Shown here: piece by piece, positions 6,018 through 12,560 of the stretch
Position numbering within the stretch: position 1 is the first letter of the stretch
Layout of the letters: each line of letters opens with the position of its first letter
Source of the DNA: an uncultured Eubacteriales bacterium
GTDB lineage: Bacteria > Bacillota > Clostridia > Oscillospirales > Acutalibacteraceae
Direction of reading: 5' to 3'
NCBI GenBank assembly: GCA_934630995.1
Contig: CAKTXU010000015.1
Span: forward strand, 1 to 12,573
DNA length: 12,573 nucleotides
The notes under the pieces: model-generated
What the model saw: the letters and a program-made list of their open reading frames with translations, nothing else
Told to the model about the DNA's origin: nothing
Databases searched by the model: none
Translations under genes and position numbers: made by a program

Positions 6018-7483
6018 AGCGTTACCCCCCATTCCGTCGACAGGGCGGGCCCGGCCGCCTGTTCATATTGATACGCCGCCCGCAGGATGGAAGCCTCGTC
6101 AAAAGCCCTGCCGATGAGCTGCATGCCGATGGGCAGCCCCTTGCCGTCCGCTCCGCAGGGGACGGAGACGGCGGGAAGCCCGGCGATGTTGACCGGCACG
6201 GTGCAGATATCGGTCTGGTAGGTTTCCACCGGATCCTTGGCGGAGAAATCCCGCTCGAAGGCGGTCATGGGGACGGTGGGAGCGAGGATGACGTCGCAGT
6301 TTTGGAAGGCCTCCCGGAACGCGGAGACGATGGCGCCCCGCAGGTTCTGCGCCTTCTTGTAATAGGCGTCGTAATAGCCCGCGGAGAGCACATAGGTCCC
6401 CAGCAGTATCCGCCGCTGGACCTCCTTGCCGAAGCCTTCGCTGCGGGTCTTGCAGATCATGTCGTTGATATCGCCGTAATGAGGCGTCTGATATCCGTAG
6501 CGGATGCCGTCGTACCGCCCGAGGTTGGAGGATGCCTCGGCGCAGGCGAGGATGTAATACACCGGCAGGGCGTACTGGAGGGAGGGCAGCCGGAAGCGGA
6601 CGATTTCCGCCCCCAGGGAACGGTAAGCCGCCACGGCCTCATCCATGGCATGGCGGACATCCTCCCGCAGGCCTTCAAAATACTCGTCGGCGACACCGAT
6701 TTTCATCCCCCGGATATCCTGCCGGAGAGAATCGGCGGCCGGCGCCCCTTTCCGGCCCTGAGAGGTGGAATCCCTCTCGTCGTAGCGGGAAATGGCGTCG
6801 TAGACCAGGGACGCGTCCTCCACCGTGTAGGTTATGGGGCCTATCTGATCAAAGCTGGAGGCGTAGGCGATGAGGCCGTACCGGGAAACCGCGCCGTAGG
6901 TGGGCTTGAGCCCCACCAGGCCGCAGAAACTGGCGGGCTGCCGGATGGAGCCGCCGGTGTCCGAGCCCAGGCCGTAAACCGCCAGGTTGCCGCCCACCGC
7001 CGCGGCCACCCCGCCCGAGCTTCCGCCCGAAACATGGCCGGTGTCGTGGGGATTGAGGGCCCCGCCGTAGCAGGAGGTTTCACAGGAGGAGCCCATGGCG
7101 AATTCGTCCATGTTGGTTTTGCCCAGCAGGACCGCATTCTGCTCCCGCAGCAGCTTCCACACCGTGGCATCGTAAATAGGCCGGTAGCCCCGTAGGATGT
7201 TGGAGCAGCAGGTGGTTTCGATGCCCTTGGTGGAGATATTGTCCTTGAGGGTCATGGGGATCCCCTCCAGAGGGGACAGCTCTTCCCCGGCCCGCAGCTT
7301 TTTATCCACCTGCTGGGCGGTATGCAGCGCCGTGTCCGCCGTGACGGTCACATAGGCGTTCAGAGCGGGATTGTCCTTTTCGATAGCGGCCAGATACCGG
7401 CCGGTGAGTTCTTCACAGGACAGCTCCCCGCCGGTCAGCATCCGCCGCAAGGAGGCAATCCTGCCCGTCTTTTCCTTATCCAT
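6014..7483 (-). CDS. gatA: Asp-tRNA(Asn)/Glu-tRNA(Gln) amidotransferase subunit A
   Basis: GatA is the amidase-family glutaminase subunit that releases ammonia from glutamine for GatB. Starting at the ATG at 7483 the protein is 489 residues. The Ser-cisSer-Lys triad then falls at Lys80 (TLKDN), Ser155 (GGSSGG) and Ser179 (GSDTGGSIR), one residue off the Staphylococcus numbering, which supports this start. Alternatives exist: an ATG at 7531, one base after the gatC stop and without a ribosome binding site (505 residues), an ATG at 7495 set only one base from the AAAGG, and a TTG at 7489 placed 7 bases after AAAGG (491 residues). The amidase signature is complete. It sits between gatC and gatB in one transcript and overlaps gatB by four bases. 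Confidence 0.96.
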   Translation of the reverse strand: MDKEKTGRIASLRRMLTGGELSCEELTGRYLAAIEKDNPALNAYVTVTADTALHTAQQVDKKLRAGEELSPLEGIPMTLKDNISTKGIETTCCSNILRGYRPIYDATVWKLLREQNAVLLGKTNMDEFAMGSSCETSCYGGALNPHDTGHVSGGSSGGVAAAVGGNLAVYGLGSDTGGSIRQPASFCGLVGLKPTYGAVSRYGLIAYASSFDQIGPITYTVEDASLVYDAISRYDERDSTSQGRKGAPAADSLRQDIRGMKIGVADEYFEGLREDVRHAMDEAVAAYRSLGAEIVRFRLPSLQYALPVYYILACAEASSNLGRYDGIRYGYQTPHYGDINDMICKTRSEGFGKEVQRRILLGTYVLSAGYYDAYYKKAQNLRGAIVSAFREAFQNCDVILAPTVPMTAFERDFSAKDPVETYQTDICTVPVNIAGLPAVSVPCGADGKGLPIGMQLIGRAFDEASILRAAYQYEQAAGPALSTEWGVTL

Positions 7484-7532
7484 CGTCAAAACCATGCCTT
7501 TCGCAGATTCTGGTTTACGGTCTGCGCCCATT

Positions 7533-7811
7533 TCAGCGGCGCTTTTTCACGGCGAAGAAGCCGTCCTCCCCGCCGTCCACATTGCGCAGAATTTCCTCCC
7601 GGGGATAGGAGGGTACCACCTCGTCCTCCCGGAAGGCGTTGGACAGCCCCCCGATGTTGTCGAAGTCCTCCCCCTCCGCCCCGGCGGAGTTGATGGTGTC
7701 CGCGAAGGATATGATATTGGCCATTTCAGCGGTCAGCCCGTCCAGCTCCTCCTCGGGAACGGAAAGCTTGGCCAGCCGGGCGATGCTCAGCACGTCGTCT
7801 CTCGTTACCAT
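7533..7811 (-). CDS. gatC: Asp-tRNA(Asn)/Glu-tRNA(Gln) amidotransferase subunit C
   Basis: GatC is the small belt subunit that wraps around GatA and GatB and holds the complex together. The 92-residue length is normal. Typical features are the N-terminal two-helix segment VLSIARLAKLSVPEEEL, a FADTINSAG segment, and the extended tail containing FREDEVVPS and REEILRN. The start ATG at 7811 has an AAAAGGAGG ribosome binding site 10 bases upstream, in the 25-base gap after aspS. A nearer ATG at 7818 is out of frame and quickly hits a stop. Confidence 0.95.
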   Translation of the reverse strand: MVTRDDVLSIARLAKLSVPEEELDGLTAEMANIISFADTINSAGAEGEDFDNIGGLSNAFREDEVVPSYPREEILRNVDGGEDGFFAVKKRR

Positions 7812-7836
7812 GGAACCATTGCCTCCTTTTTAGGGC

Positions 7837-8865
7837 TCAGCGGATTTTGATATGCACTTCCCTCAGCTGCTGCTCGGTGACCTCGCAGGGGGAGCCCAGC
7901 AGCAGATCCTGCGCGGTGCTGTTCATCGGGAAGGCAATGACCTCCCGGATATTCTCCTCTCCTTTAAGGAGCATGAGCATCCGATCCACTCCGGGCGCCA
8001 TGCCCGCGTGGGGCGGCGCGCCGTATTGGAAGGCGTTATACAGAGAGGAAAACTTTTGCTTCAAATCATCCTCCGTATATCCGGCGATGGCGAAGGCCCT
8101 GACCATGGTATCCAGGTCGTGGTTACGCACCGCTCCGGAGGAAAGCTCCACACCGTTGCAGACGATGTCGTACTGATAGGCCAGAATCTCCAGGGGGTTC
8201 TTGGTGTTGAGAGCCTCCAGCCCGCCCTGGGGCATGGAGAAGGGGTTGTGGGTGAAGATAATCTGGCCGCTTTCCTCATCCTGCTCGTACATGGGGAAGT
8301 CCACCACAAAGCAGAGCTCAAAGCGACTTTCGTCGATAAGCCCCAGGCGGCGGGCGACTTCGGCGCGGATCTGGCCGGCCAGCTTGGGCGCCAGCTCCTT
8401 GCTGTCCGCGATGAAATAGAGCACACAGCCGGGCTTCAGCCCCGCCCGGGAGATGAGCTCCTGCCGGTCGGCGGGGGAGAGGAACTTGTCGATGGGGCCG
8501 CTGAAGGACAGATCCTCGTTCACCTTGACATAGCCCAGGCCCTTCATGCCGATTTCGGTGGCATATTTGAGCATGTTCTCAAAGAAGCTCTTGGACTGGG
8601 AGGCGCAGCCGGGCACATTGATGGCCCGGACGGTTTTGCCCCGGAAGGGGGCGAATTCGGTTTCCGTGAACAGATCGCTGATATCGATGATTTCCAGAGG
8701 ATTGCGCAGATCCGGTTTGTCGGTGCCGTATTTCAGCATGCACTCCGCATAGGGGATCCGCCGGAAGGGGGCGGGGGACACCGGCTTGTCGGAGAAGCGG
8801 GAAAAAGTCTCAAACAGCACCTCCTCCGCCACGGCCAGCACGTCCTCCTGGGTGGCGAAGGCCAT
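7837..8865 (-). CDS. aspS: Aspartyl-tRNA synthetase, C-terminal part (frame interrupted by stop)
   Basis: This reading frame holds the second part of AspRS, 342 residues starting at an ATG directly after the TAA that ends the upstream fragment, in the same frame. It carries the region after motif 2 (MAFATQEDV), the bacterial GAD insertion domain (about residues 65-170), the FVVDFPMYE strand, the THNPFS and GVELSSGAVRNHD blocks and class II motif 3 (GAPPHAGMAPGVDRMLMLL, 282-300). It ends with LREVHIKIR, a normal AspRS C-terminus. With the upstream part the total is about 582 residues, close to a full bacterial AspRS. No good ribosome binding site precedes this ATG, so expression would depend on reinitiation or on read-through of the stop. 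Function of this piece alone is not expected. Confidence 0.9.
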   Translation of the reverse strand: MAFATQEDVLAVAEEVLFETFSRFSDKPVSPAPFRRIPYAECMLKYGTDKPDLRNPLEIIDISDLFTETEFAPFRGKTVRAINVPGCASQSKSFFENMLKYATEIGMKGLGYVKVNEDLSFSGPIDKFLSPADRQELISRAGLKPGCVLYFIADSKELAPKLAGQIRAEVARRLGLIDESRFELCFVVDFPMYEQDEESGQIIFTHNPFSMPQGGLEALNTKNPLEILAYQYDIVCNGVELSSGAVRNHDLDTMVRAFAIAGYTEDDLKQKFSSLYNAFQYGAPPHAGMAPGVDRMLMLLKGEENIREVIAFPMNSTAQDLLLGSPCEVTEQQLREVHIKIR

Positions 8866-8868
8866 TTA
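8863..8868 (-). other. In-frame TAA-ATG junction inside aspS
   Basis: On the minus strand the codons read GAC TTT TAA ATG GCC, so the stop (8868-8866) replaces one residue of the usual AspRS sequence, where clostridial relatives are expected to have Glu (QLDFEM or similar, from family knowledge). One G-to-T change, GAA to TAA, would explain it. The frame is unshifted, and both sides are well conserved right up to the stop. Confidence 0.85.
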
Positions 8869-9585
8869 AAAGTCCAGCTGATAAAATTCGCCGGGGGATC
8901 GATCGGCCCGGGCGTCCTCATCCCGGAAGCAGGGGGCCACCTGAAAGTATTTATCGAAGCCGGACACCATCAGCAGCTGCTTGAAAATCTGCGGCGCCTG
9001 GGGCAGGGCATAGAATTTACCGTGGTGCTTCCGGCTGGGAATCAGATAATCCCGCGCTCCCTCGGGGGAGGAGGCGGACAGGATGGGGGTCTGGATTTCA
9101 AGGAAGCCCAGCTCGGTCATTTTCCGGCGCAGGAAGGACACCACCTCGGAGCGGAAAACAATATTGTCGTGCACCTTCGGGTTGCGAAGGTCGAGGTAGC
9201 GGTATTTCAGCCGGACGTCCTCCCGGGTGTTTTTGGAGTCGGTAACGTCAAAGGGGAGGGCGGCCTGGGTGCGGCCGAGTACGGTTAGGGTCGCGGCCTT
9301 GACCTCCACCGTCCCGGTAGCGATTTTGGGGTTGACGGTGTCTTCGCTCCGCTTGACCACTTGGCCGGAAACGGTGATCGCGCATTCACGGGAAACCGGC
9401 TCCAGCAAAGATTCATCATAAACCACCACCTGCAGAAGTCCATCGTGATCGCGCAGGTCGAGGAATTTCACCCCGCCGTGGTCCCGTATGGTTTCCACCC
9501 AGCCCGCCACCCGGACGGTCCGGCCGATATCGGCCTCCGAAATCTCACCGCAGGTGTGGGTCCGGTATTCGTTGGTCCGCAGCAT
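8866..9585 (-). CDS. aspS: Aspartyl-tRNA synthetase, N-terminal part (ends at premature stop)
   Basis: This 239-residue frame holds the first part of AspRS, the enzyme that charges tRNA with aspartate. Residues 20-105 form the anticodon-binding OB domain (VAGWVETIRDHGGVKFLDLRD). Motif 1 is near FLEIQTPILS (161-170), followed by GARDYLIPSR, ALPQAPQIFKQLLM, and motif 2 at FRDEDARADR (220-229). It stops at TAA right after YQLDF, where a normal AspRS continues. His36 in RDHGG matches the residue reported for non-discriminating bacterial AspRS (His31 in Pseudomonas), which fits the linked gatCAB. The start ATG at 9585 has GAAAGGG 8 bases upstream and lies about 50 bases from the promoter. The gene heads the operon. 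It is a broken gene, a split enzyme or a sequence error. Confidence 0.92.
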   Translation of the reverse strand: MLRTNEYRTHTCGEISEADIGRTVRVAGWVETIRDHGGVKFLDLRDHDGLLQVVVYDESLLEPVSRECAITVSGQVVKRSEDTVNPKIATGTVEVKAATLTVLGRTQAALPFDVTDSKNTREDVRLKYRYLDLRNPKVHDNIVFRSEVVSFLRRKMTELGFLEIQTPILSASSPEGARDYLIPSRKHHGKFYALPQAPQIFKQLLMVSGFDKYFQVAPCFRDEDARADRSPGEFYQLDF

Positions 9586-9641
9586 ACAAACAACCCTTTC
9601 ATTTCTTGGCTGTGATATTTTTCCATATTATACAAAAATAT

Positions 9642-9670
9642 AGTATATCATAAGATAATAGGGTTTTCAA
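9642..9670 (-). promoter_or_regulatory. Promoter of the aspS-gatCAB operon
   Basis: On the minus strand TTGAAA (9670-9665, 5 of 6) and TATACT (9647-9642, 5 of 6) are 17 bases apart, and a TGA before the -10 makes it an extended -10. Transcription should start near 9635, leaving a leader of only about 50 bases. That is too short for a T-box riboswitch, and no T-box motif is seen. Confidence 0.75.
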
Positions 9671-9746
9671 CAACTCAAATTGTATGCATCCCTTTTATAA
9701 AAATAAAAATTTTTTAGTGGGTTTCCCGGGAATCCTTGCCGGGCCA

Positions 9747-9775
9747 TTGACAAACGGCAATAAAAATACGAAAAT
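9747..9775 (+). promoter_or_regulatory. Candidate promoter of the LamG surface-protein operon
   Basis: A perfect TTGACA (9747-9752) is followed after 17 bases by GAAAAT (9770-9775, 4 of 6). An A/T-run (about 9694-9716) lies about 30 bases upstream and could act as an UP element. The upstream 9671-9746 segment holds nothing else recognised. Confidence 0.55.
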
Positions 9776-9815
9776 AGACATATGCTAGCGTTTACGAAAG
9801 GCACAGGTACATAAT

Positions 9816-10925
9816 ATGCGACGACAAAAACGGGCCTTTCTCCCACGGCTGGCCGTGACGGGGGCGGCGGTACTCCTGCTGGGTTCCGGCCTGACGGCCG
9901 GGGCCACCGAGGGCTATGAGCCGGCGGACAAGGGGCGGCTGATCGTGGTGGGAGAGCCGGACAATATGTCTTCCCATGTGGAATACTGCCGGGGCGAGAC
10001 GATTTTAGATCCGGCAACCATCCCTTGGGTGGACGGCGGCGTCTTCGGCGGCAAGGCCGTCCAATTGAAGGGCGGCGGGGATTACCTGCGCCTGTGGCGC
10101 AACCAGCTGAAAATGAACACGATGACCTTTTCCGGCTGGATAAACTGGCGGGGCCTGACCGAGGGCCTGCCGGAAGAAACCCTCTATCAGCAGCATTTTT
10201 TCAGCTTCAGCAGCCGGGATAAATACTGGCTGACCTTCCTGCCCCATTCCCGGGGGGAGGAGCCGGACGAGAACGGCCTTATCAGGGACGGAGTGCTGAC
10301 CCAGTTTTATCGGCCGGATGCGGTCACCAACCAGGAAAAGCTGTGTCTGGACGGGGTGGAAAGCAATGCCCTGCCCCAAAACGAATGGCACCACGTCGCG
10401 TTGGTCATGGACGGGCAGACTCTGACGACCTATATCGATGGGGAGATATGGGTACAGGAAAGCATGCTTGTTCACTTTATCGAAATGGAGCCCCGGTATT
10501 TCACCCTGGGCGGCACTCTCGATCCCTGGGGGGATACCACTCTCAACGCCCTGGTCGATGAGGTATATCTGTATAATTTTGCCCTGGACGCCGATCAAAT
10601 ACGCCTGTTAAACGCCGGTCTGGATCCGATGGATCCCGAGGCGGTGCTTCCCGAGCCGGCGGCGCCCTATCTGCCCACGAAGCCGGCCGCCACCACCACC
10701 TCGTCCTCCGCCGGCGGACAGACCTACATGTCCCTGGTCCATGGCGGGGGCGGCTTCCTGACCGAGACGGTCTTCGGCCTTCCCAAGCTCACCGTGCTGC
10801 TGGTGGGCGGTATTCTGGCGCTGTTCCTCGTGCTTTGCGTGGTGGTTAACGCCTATCATTATGTCAGGGATCGCCGTGAAACGCCCCCGGAACCGCGAAA
10901 TGGAACGGAGGGCGATGAGCGATGA
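9816..10925 (+). CDS. Membrane-anchored secreted protein with LamG/concanavalin A-like domain
   Basis: A 369-residue protein with an N-terminal signal peptide (RRQKR then a hydrophobic run, likely cut after AGA near residue 30). Residues about 75-268 look like a LamG-type jelly-roll: GKAVQLKGGGDYLRL, a MTFSGWINW strand, HFFSFSSRDKYWLTFL, NEWHHVALVMDGQTLTTYIDG, and LVDEVYLYNFALDADQIRLLN at the end. These are hallmarks of the concanavalin A-like lectin/glucanase superfamily, which usually binds carbohydrate or protein. A Pro/Thr/Ser linker (about 275-300) leads to one membrane segment (325-347) and a short charged tail, so the domain faces outward. No catalytic glycosidase motif was recognised. 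The ribosome binding site is modest (ACAGG 8 bases upstream). The stop overlaps the next gene by four bases (ATGA). The ligand is unknown. Confidence 0.85.
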   Translation: MRRQKRAFLPRLAVTGAAVLLLGSGLTAGATEGYEPADKGRLIVVGEPDNMSSHVEYCRGETILDPATIPWVDGGVFGGKAVQLKGGGDYLRLWRNQLKMNTMTFSGWINWRGLTEGLPEETLYQQHFFSFSSRDKYWLTFLPHSRGEEPDENGLIRDGVLTQFYRPDAVTNQEKLCLDGVESNALPQNEWHHVALVMDGQTLTTYIDGEIWVQESMLVHFIEMEPRYFTLGGTLDPWGDTTLNALVDEVYLYNFALDADQIRLLNAGLDPMDPEAVLPEPAAPYLPTKPAATTTSSSAGGQTYMSLVHGGGGFLTETVFGLPKLTVLLVGGILALFLVLCVVVNAYHYVRDRRETPPEPRNGTEGDER

Positions 10926-11602
10926 GCAAGATGCTGCGGCGGTTGCTGCCGCTGTTCTGCGCGCTGTGGCTGCCTTTGGCGGCCTCAGCGGATTCGGTGG
11001 ATGAAAAGACGGTCGCACTGGTGAACGGCACCGGCGGTGTCGCGCTGGAAATGACGCCTGAGGAGGAGCCCGCCGTGTGGGAATATCCCCTGCTGGAAGG
11101 GGGGACGGCCCGGCGGGCGGGAACCCTGCGGCTGGTCAACAACAGCGACAAAACGGTGGACTTCCGCCTCTCCGGCATCCAGCTTCCCTATGGGGACGAG
11201 GAGGCGCTGACTTATTTGAATTCCCTGCTAATCACGGTGAAGGAAGGGGACGCGGTCCTATACGACGGCAGCTTCAGCCATATCGCCGATGCCGACGGGG
11301 GCCTGACCATCGCCATGGAGGGATGGAAGCCAGGTGAGGAGCGGGTGCTGACCATCTCCATGCGCTGTCTGTTCACCTATACCGGGGACCCTCTGGAGGT
11401 TTCCAAGCCCATCACCTGGGAATACGCGGCCTCTTTCACCGGTTCGGGCGAGGGAACCCAATCCCTGCTCCAGCCTCCGGTGGACGACGCGGAAAGGCCG
11501 GTGGTCGCCATGATTGTCATCTGCGTGGCCGGCGGGCTGGTCATCCTCTGCGCCGTTCTGGGCGCCGTGGGCGTTCTGATTAGGAAAAAGCGGGAGAGGT
11601 AA
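10922..11602 (+). CDS. Membrane-anchored secreted protein with a beta-rich ectodomain, unknown function
   Basis: A 226-residue protein with a signal peptide (about 1-23, ending ASA), an ectodomain, one C-terminal membrane segment (about 193-220) and a basic RKKRER tail. The ectodomain (about 62-173) alternates short hydrophobic strands, with the blocks AGTLRLVNNSDKTVDFRLSG, LITVKEGDAVLYDGSF, KPGEERVLTISM and ITWEYAASF. This resembles immunoglobulin-like or TasA/camelysin-like secreted beta-sandwich proteins in style, but I cannot assign a family. The start overlaps the previous stop by four bases and has its own CGGAGGG 9 bases upstream, so the two proteins are co-produced and probably work together at the cell surface. 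That partnership is inference from gene coupling and shared topology. Confidence 0.8.
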   Translation: MSKMLRRLLPLFCALWLPLAASADSVDEKTVALVNGTGGVALEMTPEEEPAVWEYPLLEGGTARRAGTLRLVNNSDKTVDFRLSGIQLPYGDEEALTYLNSLLITVKEGDAVLYDGSFSHIADADGGLTIAMEGWKPGEERVLTISMRCLFTYTGDPLEVSKPITWEYAASFTGSGEGTQSLLQPPVDDAERPVVAMIVICVAGGLVILCAVLGAVGVLIRKKRER

Positions 11603-11615
11603 GGATACACAGGAA

Positions 11616-11651
11616 CAAGGCCGTGGAAGGGGAAGCTCTTCCACGGCCTTG
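11616..11651 (+). terminator. Hairpin after the surface-protein operon
   Basis: A 14-bp perfect stem (11616-11629 with 11638-11651) with an 8-base loop lies 13 bases after the stop codon. There is no T-run after it, so it could be a weak or factor-assisted terminator, or a stabilising 3' structure. Confidence 0.6.
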
Positions 11652-11796
11652 AGGTTGTCAATAAAGCAGTGCGGAAGGAAGGGGCGGTGTGGAGGGGGCC
11701 ACGTCTATATTAAGAAACCAACTATGATCCCTCATCAGGCTGGGCCGACTTGGCCCGGTGACGTGAGACTTGTGGGGCGCTGCCCCACACCCCGGA

Positions 11797-11937
11797 GCTC
11801 AAAGGATATTCCCCGTCGCCATAGTTTGGGTAGCATATCCGGGAAAGACGGTCAAGGGTGCACAGCACTGCCTACGGCGGCAAAACCTTGACCGTCTTTC
11901 CCGTCTGTATTCGAGCGACGGGGATATTCTCTTGAGC
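11797..11937. repeat. Nested inverted repeat with a perfect 17-bp inner stem
   Basis: The inner arms 11841-11857 and 11886-11902 are exact reverse complements (17 bp, 18 with the flanking C/G pair), around a 28-base loop. The outer arms 11797-11819 and 11915-11937 pair at about 18 of 23 positions, including GCTCAA with TTGAGC and a 9-bp block CCCCGTCGC with GCGACGGGG. The unpaired left (21 bases) and right (12 bases) segments form an internal loop. The same octamer GGATATTC also occurs directly in both outer arms (11804-11811 and 11922-11929). Confidence 0.85.
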
Positions 11938-11993
11938 CGTTCCCACGCCCGAGAATGGGCGGGGGGCGCATAAGGCGCGAAGCGACGCAACTT

Positions 11994-12030
11994 CTTCGGA
12001 CCAACTCGGTCCGAAGCTCCGGTTTTGTTT
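11994..12030 (+). terminator. Terminator-like hairpin before the acetyltransferase gene
   Basis: A 9-bp perfect stem (11994-12002 with 12008-12016) with a 5-base loop is followed after six bases by TTTTGTTT. It would end any transcript running through the hairpin-rich segment and would insulate the downstream gene. The gap between stem and T-run makes it less than ideal. Confidence 0.55.
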
Positions 12031-12040
12031 ATGTAGAAAT

Positions 12041-12069
12041 ATTACAAATCCACCGAGAGATGATAAAAT
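12041..12069 (+). promoter_or_regulatory. Candidate promoter of the acetyltransferase gene
   Basis: ATTACA (12041-12046, 4 of 6) and TAAAAT (12064-12069, 5 of 6) are 17 bases apart, with a TGA making an extended -10. It sits after the hairpin at 11994-12030 and about 45 bases before the ATG, consistent with independent expression. Confidence 0.5.
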
Positions 12070-12113
12070 CGTAATTAGCTTGCAAAAATTATTTATATTT
12101 TGTGAGGTGTACT

Positions 12114-12560
12114 ATGTCCGAGAGAACATTTAGAAAACTGGGGCTTGCTGATTTGCAGATGATAGCAAACACGAAGAATGACCGTATTGCCCTTGATATT
12201 TGGGAAATAAATGAAGAAAGTGCGAGAGAATTCCTGACTAATCCTGCCAATTACTTTTTCGCCTGCATTGATCATGATAAAATTATTGGATATGTGTGCG
12301 GATATGAACTTAACCGGTTAGACCATTCCGGCAATATGCTATATATACATGGAGTTGGTGTTCACGCAGACTATCGGCGGCAAGGTATAGGCAAACAAAT
12401 GTTAACTGCCATAAAACAATTGTGCAAATTAAGCAGTATACAAAAAATCTTTTTATACACGCATAAAACAAATATTGCGGCATGCGCTTTATATGATTCT
12501 GCCGAAGGTATGGCGACCCGCGATGACAATGTTTCATACTTTTTCAACAAGCTTGACTGA
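12114..12560 (+). CDS. GNAT family N-acetyltransferase
   Basis: A 148-residue cytoplasmic acetyltransferase of the GNAT fold, which moves an acetyl group from acetyl-CoA to an amine. The acetyl-CoA-binding motif A is clear: a hydrophobic strand LYIHGVGV followed by YRRQGIGKQML, the R/Q-x-x-G-x-G/A loop. A later IFLYTHKTNIAACALYDSAEG block is motif B-like. The ATG at 12114 is chosen over the in-frame GTG at 12102 because GAGGTG (12104-12109) lies just upstream of the ATG. The arrangement is reminiscent of small AAC(3)-I-like acetyltransferases, but the substrate cannot be read from sequence. A sampled line (12181-12240) is 23/60 GC, well below the core genes, so recent acquisition is likely. 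Confidence 0.85.
   Translation: MSERTFRKLGLADLQMIANTKNDRIALDIWEINEESAREFLTNPANYFFACIDHDKIIGYVCGYELNRLDHSGNMLYIHGVGVHADYRRQGIGKQMLTAIKQLCKLSSIQKIFLYTHKTNIAACALYDSAEGMATRDDNVSYFFNKLD

Larger units (their letters stand above)
11652..12040. other. Gene-free, hairpin-rich segment of about 390 bases
   Basis: No credible coding region was found: the possible frames here lack ribosome binding sites and simply read through inverted repeats. From left to right the segment holds a stem 11740-11746/11752-11758, a stem 11771-11778/11782-11789 (8 bp, GCT loop), a large nested inverted repeat 11797-11937, a 5-bp stem 11946-11950/11957-11961, and a terminator-like hairpin 11994-12016. The first half (11652-11739) shows nothing recognised. 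The segment could encode a structured RNA or be a small non-autonomous mobile element. Neither is proven. Confidence 0.55.

Noticed and set aside
7852..9288. Long open frame on the plus strand opposite aspS
   Set aside because: It mirrors the well-conserved AspRS codons on the other strand, is low-complexity in Gly/His/Val, and has no ribosome binding site. Long antisense frames are common in GC-rich genes.
8866..9585. Reassigned TAA codon as an explanation for the aspS interruption
   Set aside because: TAA ends other genes in the window normally, and no other gene needs read-through.
9586..9640. Possible T-box or other riboswitch before aspS
   Set aside because: The leader is only about 50 bases from the predicted start site and no T-box sequence or terminator/antiterminator pair is visible.
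11845..11858. 14-base match between the inverted repeat and the transketolase coding sequence (508-521)
   Set aside because: A match of this length is close to what chance allows within 12.5 kb, and the flanks diverge immediately. No recombination is inferred.
11649..11973. Short open frames across the hairpin-rich segment
   Set aside because: They read through inverted repeats, have no ribosome binding sites and show no domain. The structure explains the sequence better.
11603..12101. tRNA gene or CRISPR array in the gene-free stretch
   Set aside because: No cloverleaf with the expected T-loop sequence and no regularly spaced direct repeats were found.
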